35,208 nt of DNA from Omnitrophica WOR_2 bacterium RIFOXYA2_FULL_38_17 (lineage in GTDB: Bacteria; Omnitrophota; Gorgyraeia; Zapsychrales; Zapsychraceae). A model generated the notes under the pieces. It searched no databases, was not told the DNA's origin, and saw only the letters and a list, made by a program, of their open reading frames with translations. Within the stretch, counting starts at the first letter, position 1. Every line of letters starts with the position of its first letter. The stretch is taken from positions 149,975 to 185,182 of the forward strand of contig MHHG01000057.1 in assembly GCA_001805965.1 (NCBI GenBank). Reading direction: 5' to 3'. The position numbers and the translations under genes were made by a program. This document shows positions 21,301-30,500 of this stretch, one piece after another.

Positions 21301-21350
21301 ATCAATAACAGGGATATTAAATTATTATATTTTTTTAATGAAAAGTTCAT
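15363..21350 (-). CDS. Giant secreted protein with ~14-15 TPR-like units and charged coiled-coil linkers (start corrected to ATG 21350)
   Basis: Track start 21458 is a TTG. The first in-frame ATG gives MNFSLKKYNNLISLLLIIPFAIALFSAVLVRAES, a good signal peptide. Repeat consensus xxLYxxAxxLYxxxxYxxAxxxFxxVxxxxPxYKxTxxYLxxIDxxIxxx. Confidence 0.85.
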   Translation of the reverse strand: MNFSLKKYNNLISLLLIIPFAIALFSAVLVRAESEEVTPAIEEQKVKEGYIINIRDLIKKSKQKIEEANEKIKDQAVRRRNLQREEKARDYYDKAMRYYEQGNLKKAQDYWEKAIEITEHPEMRGYLKESVKKTKLQKEFLNKEEERRLKRLEVERGYTVKEVEEAYDTAVSLFKQNKFLVAKEEFENVEEMFPDHRATRSYLMIIDQKIQEEQQVLIDEKLKKEAYVRRQEKEAWRKDLETREENRRAKMEKQAEAIYADALKYYRAREFLKAKERFKEVEFILPDYKSTVRYLTSIDQEIEKDTILDLEKRKEKVDKENDDEKAIRRMQEEKRILAIELEERDVVDRLKEEAGFVYDAAIVLYEKGELYRSREKFSEVREMYPDYKYTQKYIERIDEQLEKDADKRLEREKREFDYEMSEKEKERERLENIALLEREKLERQRIEKLENEAESLYKKAVTLYDSGLYEDAYTEFEDLQMRYPKYKSAESYLNRIDQKIKEKEQEEVQARFLIEQRRKREEKLAEEREEARRLKLLEEEEKEWVKRLEDEASVLYEAAISHYRKKLYDKAKDKFEEVQLLYPEYKSTAKYLENIDYVIEQEKNIRLEREQREFEEQLKEERLQKEREEKERRQREEKAENERIKELNASAENAYRIAVLLYSKQLYVQAEEKFQEVQDIIAGYKKTEEFLNKISKEVLATEKKKKEEEHVELAIKLRDEQLAKKRLEENLRKQLLTEEQQKEKLKEKAVERVYKSALKYYNKKLYKIAKEKFVKVSEDYPHYKLVDRYLSEVDNKIESSRLYDLQEKRKLQEQKLKEDELERKKKEFKQATIEVISDKQAKDALRKEADILYKSALTLCKKKLYSECRKKFLEVEDIYPDYKSTAKYLARLRWLDKGGSDSLEIVKEDIVEEKQVAEVEDIPEETEERYIEERIEEKENLAKVDEYSEIKNLTAEEDYIRREEEKRNSRFLLEAEAKYKEAMKLYRSDHYIDAKIKFIQVEAIVPGYKDTTDYLYNIDADIERNQEKLRSKELPNKVKPLAVSKESNEPAVKINEDEPASELIFNKEAEELYQRAIKLYKDKQYELARVKFMEVGLLNPGYKKNKIYIDKIQSIIEKQNIQEEKERQAKNVRESIKQKEDEEIEVKQDEEDPRISVEKEANEIYRRAVKQYKEKQYELARVQFITVGKLIPGYKNTDNYILKIDKIIKKQVSQLAVSDKEVKHPIAAGEYDWKKAGEINAAKIKAEVKRKAFVDERNNKEFRSQQREAKRVEAEQERQRKKLEKKEERRVFLEQKEKDKLQKKKMITDRYKTEAEVKEAEALQKQLLKDIEDQKRKEEQEVLEAKRNEEKRLEQEALEKQKAEQIALEEQKEVEKQALEQVVLEKQLAAEEELAEKISEEQKTKEFKIIEKDVLIKEKQSKVEMKLMKKALARSEKNKKKILKNQAREVARLVNIKNQQDAKRMSGSSSLFVDNDLSRVKRIERNKQRIIKQQQKMIEYLKAKDRREDSSRWGSSINDIYIDGLRSFENENYEAAKVLFSLVEELDSEHDKAKKYNKIAEIRAEKLKKQKSEQVKNENKVLAENKVKIDRKEKEKLDSILKDEMKEMEASELKIKLEQADLEKEEKARIEGLKAVLDLEYKEAVELAKNEDLENFGEKFQKVEQMLNDNKFDEKYAARIRKNMAKARDNMKKALDKKKRENELIMKRNEEKLRKEKEILDIQNEREAERLRKEKERIELVKKKEIETLKNKLVIEEKKIEAEKLKEQIQIEKLKQREEMLASEEKLREEKIKNKELERKRREEIRMQKLEEIEKEKESKRLERISEKKAKAAAAKVDKRKEDIVVDDTKTKVVDQSEKDKKNQLAMMVKKRQQELQEEREKVRAEFEENLEILYQKATKLFKERNYTGSKDLFEEIESLKPDYKDSNDYLKRIIKISIETLENQKSQQENLKQESRFMEEKAAYIDKDKVVAAELKKTREELIRNALDSVEVKK
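15550..21090 (-). repeat. Protein-level repeat array: ~48-residue TPR-like module
   Basis: Examples: EAIYADALKYYRAREFLKAKERFKEVEFILPDYKSTVRYLTSIDQEIEKD; SVLYEAAISHYRKKLYDKAKDKFEEVQLLYPEYKSTAKYLENIDYVIEQE; NEIYRRAVKQYKEKQYELARVQFITVGKLIPGYKNTDNYILKIDKIIKKQ. Confidence 0.85.
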
Positions 21351-21505
21351 AAAGTTCGTACAACCATTAAGTAGATGATCGAAAAGGTTTCGCCACCTTA
21401 AAATCTTTTTCCAGAAAACCGAAGACTTGTTGGAGCGACACACCTTACTGAGTGACAAAAATCCCTAACCCAAAGCTTCCTCGTCGGAAATACTGCGCTA
21501 AAATA
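21351..21505 (-). promoter_or_regulatory. Candidate structured 5' leader of the giant TPR-coiled-coil gene
   Basis: ~150 nt between an AT-rich promoter-like stretch (TATATT near 21503-21508) and ATG 21350. Local hairpins UUCC-gacga-GGAA, CACU-caguaa-GGUG and AAGGU-ggcgaa-ACCUU. Higher GC than other gaps in the window. Confidence 0.4.
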
Positions 21506-21555
21506 TATCGTTTTATGGATAATAATAAATATAGTAGTTAGTTTTAATATTGGAT

Positions 21556-24500
21556 TTATTCTAACATAGGTTTATTGGTCTCTTCCAGGATTTTCTCTAA
21601 TATTTTCTTAGCTTTTTCATACTGCCCGTTCTTAAAATATTGGTCGGCAAGGACCTTCATTTCTTTTAATTTTTCTTCTTTGCTAATTGCGCCTCTTATA
21701 TATTCGCTTGCCTCTTCAAACATCATTTGACCAGCAATAACAATATCTTTATATATCTTTCTTGCCTCTTCCACCTCACCCCTGTCATAAACCTCTTGTG
21801 CCATTATGAAATGCTCATTAAGCTCTTGCAGAACAGGGCTGTTTTCTTTCGACAGCTCTTCGTTAACCATTACCCATGCCCATCCCCTGATTTTCTCATC
21901 AAGCCATCTTTGGCGCGCCCGCTCTCTCTCTTCTGGCGTCCTGTCATAAAGCTTTCCTGTCATTCTCACAAATGGCCCCTGGGATGAATAATCCAGGTCT
22001 GTCAGATCATCGCTAAATGTCGTAAAGTTATAACCAAGCCCCAGCTGTGAGAAGTCTCCCAAATTACGTGAAGCCTCGATCAAAACGCCTCTCTTGATGT
22101 CCTTGGCTTCAACAACGCTAAGCGTCCTAAACTCTCCGCCTATTGACCAATCCCTATCTATCTTGTAATTCAACCTGTGTATCATCAGCCATGTGCGTGT
22201 TTTTGTAAAATCAAAGCCTGCAACTTTTTCTTCTGCGACCCTGATCGCAAGTTTTTCCGCAAATTGCCAATGTTCACTTATATCATAAACCGCCTCACCG
22301 GAAAGTACATGCGCTCTCTCTTGCTCAACCAGAGCAGTGTCTTCTTGCTCTGCCGGACCTTGAGATTCCAGATATGTATAACGGCCCAACAGGTTCAACC
22401 TATCATTAAGTACCGGCCTATACCCAAAACCTATCATAACTTCTCTATGTTGAGCTTCTTTAGTGTCAGTAGAAAGATTCTCAGTTGCTGAAACCTCTAT
22501 CTTTGTCATAAGCTTTAAGGCTGGCGTTACATAACCTTCTGTTGCATTGTATGCCAAATACTGTCTCTTATCCTCACCTCCATTTTCGCCCTGATCACGC
22601 CTTAGCTCGAGCTTTGTTGAACTGGTTAAAGTATCGCCAGTTTCTTCATCTTTTTTGGCATACCCGACACCCAGGGTAAAAACATCCCGTTTTGTACTAG
22701 TTCCGTCATGATTAAGGACATCCCCTTTCTGATATGACCCCTCGACCGCCCAACGATCATCAATATCACCGGTTAATCCAAAAATATTTGTCCTGCTGAC
22801 ATCTCCTACATCTGTTTCAGAATACTTTCTGCTCAATGATCCTGTCAGGGCCTTACCATCTTTTTCCCTTATTAAAGAATAACCACTTTGCGTGAAAGAT
22901 TCTTCAGCGGTCTCTCCAAAGGTCTTTGTTGATGCCAGCTCAAATTCGTCACTTAGCTTTTTCTTTGTTCCAAAAGTATACGTGGCTGTCCTTCCTCCAT
23001 CGGTCGCCTCATCTACTGATACCTGTGTCTCTGTTGTTGTTTTTTCATCAACCCTTGATTTTCCTCCGAATATCAAAGCAGACGAAGCACCCTCATCTGA
23101 ACCTGTCAGCGATAATTTACTTTCGACCGAAGTATCCGGATCCAGCTGCGAAGTTCCGCCGACACTAACTGTCGTTGCTGTTTCTTTCTTTGAGTTTGCA
23201 ACAGAAACACTGCTATCAAGAGATGTTGTTTCATTGATCTTTGATTTACCACCGAAAGCCAGGGTCGTAGCCATATTTTCCCCAAGAATATCAGTTGCCC
23301 CCAAAGTCGTTTCAACCTGAAGCTTGTCATTTATATCAATAATCGCTCCGAGAGAACCAACTGCGTTAGAAGAACTATCATCCGCGGCTATCTTTAACAA
23401 GTTCTTACCGTCTTCCTCTCCAACAGTTGAAGTAGTGTCAATATCATTTGTTATGTTCCCATTCCTATCTCTTGAAACAGAATAATTACCAACGAACTTG
23501 ACTCTTCCGTCAGTATCGATCTGCATGTCCAGATTGGTTCCTATTCCTTTTTCGCCAAATGTTTTTTCAGCTCCAAGAGTTATCTTATCTGTTGGCTTTA
23601 CAACAACACCTACGGTTGTTTGGTCATTATCTTCGCCATCAATCGATATATCCTGCTGCAATGAGAGCTTCAGCCTGTCACTGAATTCATAATCTGCCCT
23701 TGCAGCCAAAACATTTTCTTCAGTATTTGATTCAGACTCAAACTGACTTATTCTGCTTGTAACGACCTTTCTGCGGTACTCGCCAGTAATTTTCAGTTTC
23801 CTTAATTGATGTATATACTGCACTAATGTTGTTGCTGTTTTAGTAGCCCCCAGTTGCAGCTGTGTCTGCACATTTCCATCTTCAATTAATGATTGAATAT
23901 CATGCCTGAATAAAGCACGTGACTCCTCATTAAAATCATATATCGACTCTATTCCGATTATCTCTTTACCCTGCTGCGCTGTAGTGGCATTTGTTGAAAA
24001 ATCATTTTCAACAAATTGATATTTTGTTGTCACTCCCAACCTATTAAATAGCTTTGCATCCCCCTTAATCCCATAAGCCCTTCCTTTCGCCGCATCACCA
24101 AGTGCTATTTGTGTAAATGTTATACCGCCATCAGTTGAAACATAATTGTCCCCCGGAGAAGCAGTTGTTTCAGCATATTCAGCAGAAGCATTTGCATCTG
24201 CTCCCAAATGAACCTTAACATCCGCCCCTTTCAAAGTATAATCAGTGAGATTTTGGCTTTCCTTGACATAGGTGCTACCGACTAAAACATTCTCTCCCAA
24301 AGCCTGTTGAACTCTTGTACCAAAAGTGGCCTCGTTCAATTCTTCTACGATCTCATATGTATAATCAGCAACAACATAAACCAAGTTGCCGTTAAAAAGA
24401 TCATCAGAAATAATAGAATAGGATTTTACCAGCATTGGTATAGGCTTCCAGAACAACATTCTTCCTCGTTCATAATCCATCTCATAATCAGCGCCTTCTT

Positions 24501-27500
24501 TCATTTCTTCCGACTTAATAACCAGCCCGGTAACCTTATCCCTGACCTCGATCAAAACCTTATCTGATTCCGCAACAATGTCCCTATGCTTTAAATAATA
24601 CAATGACCCACCTGTCGCTAAATACTCGACGTGTGCTGTTTTCTCCTTTATTTTTGAATGGAAAACAACTGCATTGCTCTTCGCCTCGCCATATTTATTG
24701 GTGGCCATACTTTCAAAAGAAACATTCCCGCCATAAAGCGATCTTGAGAACTTGGCAAATTCAGTATCATCAAAATTAACAGCATAATTTCCCCATTTTG
24801 CTGAGGATTTATCCCATTCAATTAGCATATACAAGTTCCCCTGGGTATCTGTTGCAGTACGGTCAATCATTGAATCGTCGCCATAAACCGGATAATATTC
24901 ATCTTTATCTAAACCTGCGAACAATGCCTTCTTTTCCCTCTCTGAATCATAGCTTGATGTTATCAAATACTTCCCTAAGACCTTTCCTTTTAGGTAATAT
25001 GCCATTTTACCTTCTTTCCAGAATCCGCCATTAAACTTGTCATCTTGGGCGATCGGCTCAATATTCCCGCCTGTAAAATTATATCCCGCTTTCGCATCAC
25101 CTAACCCAACAAAGAACATGTAATCTTCACCAACACGTATTGGCTGTGAATATGTTTTTACTGGCGATCCGACGATCTCTCCAACTAGAGACCCGTCGTC
25201 TGCAGATGTGCCTGCCCTGGATGCAAGCCCATCATAAGCCCCGCTTGAAGCAGACAGCATTCCCTTTACAATGCCTGTATCATTAACTCCTTTTTTCTTT
25301 TCTCCAAGATCTTCCTGCACCAGAACTTCGTAATCACCTTTTGGCAAGATTATTTTCAATTTATCATCTTTTTGAGAAGTATCAGCACCTTCAAGAATAT
25401 CTCTTGCCGTAAGCCCATATATTTCAACAACAGGTACATCGACAAGAACCTCACCATCTTTCATGATCCTGATGCTCTTCAACTTTGCAGAGATCCTGTC
25501 AATAAATACAGTTTCGCCATCAACATATATCCCTCTAACCTTTAACCTGTTTTCCTCTCTTTCCTTGTTGATCCAATTTCTATAGTCACTAACACTGGAA
25601 ACCTTTTCCGCAACATACTTATCATATGCCTCTTTATCTGCTAATTCCCTGAAGGCAAGTTTTTGAGGTTCAGTTTCATCATAATTGCCCTTTGCATTTT
25701 CCACATAAAGCATGTACTCAAGATTCCTGTCCTTGAATAATACATGGTCGCCTTTCATATCCCGTCCATCCCAGAATATCGGGTCATGAATGTTGTATCT
25801 GTTGCCAGTAAACACCTGCAATTTTCTCTTGGTATCAGCATCAAAGACCTCAATCCTCCACAATTCAATGAACGGAGTATAATCAGTGAATATCTTGAAT
25901 TCAGCCTTTTCAACAAATGCCCCGTCATAAGTCACAATTTCATTACCGAACAAGCTTACATTAAGCAGAGGGTCCGGTTTTCCTTTCTCCTGAGATACCT
26001 TAACCCTGTTCGTAAAGAATTTCGCATCTTCTGTTTTAAACCGATCGTGATCAAGGTTAACTCCGAAATTAACTTTCTGTATCATACCCTGGGTAATATC
26101 TACAATGACCGCTTTATCAGTTGTTAAATAACTGCCTTGAGGAAGGGTTCGTTCATCCAACCTTAGCAAATGCCTTCCAGGCAGGACCGCGGGAACTGAG
26201 AACCTGCCATTCTTATCGGTTGTAATGACCGTACCATCCTCCATAACGATCTTAACGTTCGGAATAGGATTTTCAGTTATAACATCACGGTCCATATGAA
26301 CATATTCGGGCGCATCCTGAACACCATTCTCATTCTGATCAAAGAAAACTTTACCTATAATGGTCCCAAGGTCAAAAATAGGGTCAAGTATGATCTTGAC
26401 GCTTTCTGTAGAAATGTTCGACACGTATCGGTCCACATCTATATATCGTGCATAAGCGCTGTTCTCATAATTTCCTAAAGTAACGCCCGAACCAACAACC
26501 AATTGATATTTAAGATATTTGGTCTGGCCAGCAATAAAATCCCCGACCGAAAATAAAAGGTCCCTCTTTCCCGTAGGGTTCTCGATCGGAACTCCGTCTA
26601 AAATAACGCGGTCATCAATATACTTGAATCCGGGCGGGATCCTGTCCTGGATATACAAGTCTTCAACCAAGTTCTCACCCATGTTCTCGATCTTGATCTC
26701 ATAGGTAATAACATCACCTATGCGTGCCTCTTTTTTATTAGCATTCTTCTCTATCCTGATAGTGATAAAATTGAAGTCCATCGGCTGATCCATTCCGAGA
26801 ACTGCCCCGCTATTTAATCCGGTTGTGAACTGTTCACCCAATGACCCTGTAATGATCGACCTGCCTGGCGGGAATGTGGATTGCAATGAAGGATAGTTAT
26901 ATGCCGCAGACTGAATATTAATGTAATAATCCGCATTGGCTGTCAAGAAACTATAAGTACCATCTTCTGTGGTCGTATATGGATTTGCATCAGTTCCATA
27001 CAGATCACCGTCAGCTACGGTAGCCGGCTGATTATCAGCTGCACGATATAATGTTATAATTGCATTGTTGACCGGTGTATCCTCAACCGAATCAAATACC
27101 ACGCCATAAACATCGCTCAATACAAGCCAGGTAATGTCACTTGCGACACCATCGACAGTAACCGACAGATAATTTATACCTTTAAGCAAAGCTGTCGAAA
27201 GCTGGACTGAATAATTGCCAAAACCGCTTCCAAGGTCTGCGCCTACTGTTGTGCTTCCAACAGTCTGAAGCAGCATGTTACCATTCTGATCATGAGCCAA
27301 AATATCAACAGCAGCACCCGCAACGCCCTGCCCGGATATTATTGGCAGGCCTCCGCTTATCTTCTCTCCGTCAGAATGAGATGTTATGGTCGGCTGTTGT
27401 GCCGGATTCGGCGTTGCTGCAACATTAAGGTTTATTCTTCCTCCTTCAAGAACCCCTATATATGGGGTGACATAATTGACACCGGTATCGATCAAACTGG

Positions 27501-30500
27501 CATCCGGTATTTCAAACCTAAAATTCCCGTTTGCATCCACAACAACGCTTCCGACAACAGCATCAACTGCCCCGACAAGCGACCTGAACGTTACAGTTTC
27601 TCCGGCATCAGACACACCAATAACCGTTGGAGTTCGATCTGTTGTCTTTGAATCCACCGGTATCGTTATAGAGAGCACCCTAAATAGCCAGTGTGGAGCT
27701 GCCTCTAAATCATCATTATTATTACCATCATTACAGTTAAAACAGACCAGATTATTCCCAATATTGCCGGGGCCGCCAATATCAGAATCAATAACATTAA
27801 GAAATTGAACAGATTGAAGTGGCTGGTTAACAATTATATTTGCCCTTGTATTTGGAGTATCTGACTGAATTGTCGTTAGAAGGCCTGTTGTGCCTTGTAG
27901 ATCAACTTCATTATCAATTTCAATAGTATCCCCTGCAACAATAGTAATGACTTTACCAAACACCACAGAAGTAAAATCATAGAAAGTGCTGTTATTCGTA
28001 TTAATTGTTATGGCCTCAGAAGAATCAAAAGTGATCTCGCCGCTTGAATGTGTAAAACTACCGGCTGTCTGTGTAAAATTGCGCCCTAAAGTAAAAGTTT
28101 GTCCGGAGCCAGGTGCTGTAAAAGCACCTCCCGATATCTCCAGATTACCATTAATATCCAAGTTACCGGCAGTTGCTGTCAACGCACCGCCGCTCAACGA
28201 AACTGTTCCGACAGCGGCAACTGTAAAATCTCCCGAAACAGCGAACATACCACCTGAAACTGCCACATCATCACTTATATTTAGATTCGCTCCCGGGTTA
28301 AAAGTACCTCCGCTTACAGCAAGCTGATTATTAACTGTAAACACAGCATCTGTGTTGAATGTCGAAGGCGTTGGATTTGTATCGTTTATCGTTAAATTAT
28401 AATACCCGCTTCCGGCAAGATCCTCGACAGTGAATGTATTTCCGGTATTATTACCGACATATATAAATGTTCCTGCCGCAAGAGCCGGATCGGTTTCCAC
28501 GCTATTAACCGTTAAAGTTTCACTACCATTTAGAATAATGGTCCCGTCATTTGTAAGGGTATCTGTTACAGTTAAATCCTTCTCGCTTGCATTTGTGCTT
28601 AACGTCAATTGCCCTCCGCTCCGGATCTCAATATTCGCCACCTCAACCCCGGCACCGGCTATTGAAGCCAGAGTCGGGTCTACGGTAGCCACATCTGGAA
28701 TAATGGCCGTATCTCTGGTTTCCGGGACCAACCCAAGGTCCCAGTTCCCTAAAGTGTCCCAATCAGTGGATATATCGCCTTCCCACGTGATTATTGCCCC
28801 TCCAAACAGCCAGTTAGTATTATTGTCATTTGGCTCATCAGAATTTCTTGCTACCAAGGTAACAACATTAACTGCCCCGCTTCCTCCTGCCGCTGTCCCT
28901 GATGCGTTGGAATCCCTTACCTCTAAGAAATTTAACCTTTGAGTTGCACCCACTCTAAGCTCAATAAATGACTCAGTACCTAGAATATCGCTTTGTATAT
29001 AAAGCAGGTTTGAAGCATCCGTTCCTTGCAGCGTCAGATTTCCTCCAGCTGCGATCATTTGAATAGAACTAGCCGTAAACACCAGCGTGGACGGGACTGC
29101 TACTGATTTATTAAGATCAAAGAATGTCGTATTTGCATTACCCAGTATACTTTGATCACCGCCATCTAAAGTTATGGTACCTGAAGAATGTGTAAAGACT
29201 GCGGTATCTGAATGAGTGAAATCTCCATAAAGAGTAAAGATATTATCGCCATCAGGAGCAGTGAATGAGGATGTTCCGGCAATTGAAAGGCCTCCATTCA
29301 CATCAAGAGTTGTCGTTGCAACATTAACCGAACCGGTCGCGCTTACAGCAATATCCCCTTCAACTGACATGCTATTATTCGCTGATGTAAATGAACCGCT
29401 GCTGACTGTAAGGTCACCGTCTGCGGTAATTCCTCCGGTATTAGCTGTAAATATACCGCCATTAACAGTTACGCCTCCAACACCTGCAAGGCCTGCCGTC
29501 AGAACATTATTATTTGTGGCCAGATCGAGTGTGCTGGCCGTGACCGTAAGGGTTCCTCTTACAACAAGATCAGAACTTGTTCTAAATGTATCTGCCGCGC
29601 CGCCATCATTATCGTTGATAACAAGATTGAAATAATCAACAGGCCCGAAATCTTTTAATATAAATGCCTCTGAAACATCACTATCCCCAATAAATTCAAA
29701 AATACCTGAATCCGGGTCAATGGCGGTAATTGCAATGTTTTGCGTTGTCTGACCATAAAGCTGAACAGTTCCTTCATTATCTAGAGAAAGAACGCTCAGA
29801 TCACCATCTTTAACTTCAAGCACAGCTCCCGCATCAAGTTCAAGCTGGCCGGAAACAACAAGGTCCCTGGTATTCATATCCACTGTTGCATTATCTAGTA
29901 GCGTCAAATTCGCAATTGTAACATTGGAGGAAAACCTTGGCTGGACATTTACAGCCGATACATCAGGTATCCTTGCAGTATCAATATTTGAAGGAACGAT
30001 ACCAAGGTCCCAGTTCGCCGCCCTGTTCCAATCATTGTCTATATCACCCTGCCATGTTACTATTGCTGAACCGAAAACCCAATTTTCGGTATTTGAAAGA
30101 TTTGATGATGAGTTTCGCCCGACCAATGTCAATCCAGAAATACCGCTTGCGCCGCCCCTGGCATCAGAATCTTCAACAACCAGCCACTCAATATCCTGAA
30201 GGCCTGAATTAGAATCAGTAACTTGACCCGGCCTCAGAGTTATCTGAGCCATTGTAGCTGGCGAATTACTTACCAGGTTCATAATATTCCCCATTGCGCC
30301 TCTTAATGTCAACTTGCCTTCGAAAACCTGCTCACCATTAATATCAAAGGTTAAGGTGCTGCCTGGCGACTGTTTAGAAAAATTATAGAATGCTGAAGTG
30401 CTTCCTCTTATGGTCTGATTGCCGCCCTCGAAAACAACTGTTTGGCTTCCGTGAACAAATGTTGCTGAACTTCCATGGCTCCAGTCACCCAGAATTGCAA

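Noticed and set aside
15720-21378. Numerous plus-strand ORFs (e.g. 17086..17712, 208 aa; 17514..17948, 144 aa)
   Set aside because: Antisense shadows of the E/K-rich coding sequence, dominated by F/L/S/C with no recognizable domains or SD signals.
21351-21458. N-terminal extension MSLSKVCRSNKSSVFWKKILRWRNLFDHLLNGCTNF of the 2031-aa ORF
   Set aside because: Begins with TTG and places 36 residues ahead of a textbook signal peptide; treated as leader RNA, though not excluded as translated.
21351-21505. c-di-GMP-I (GEMM) or other known riboswitch in the leader
   Set aside because: I could not find the conserved core motifs of classes I know (GEMM, TPP, cobalamin, SAM, ydaO); left as unclassified candidate.
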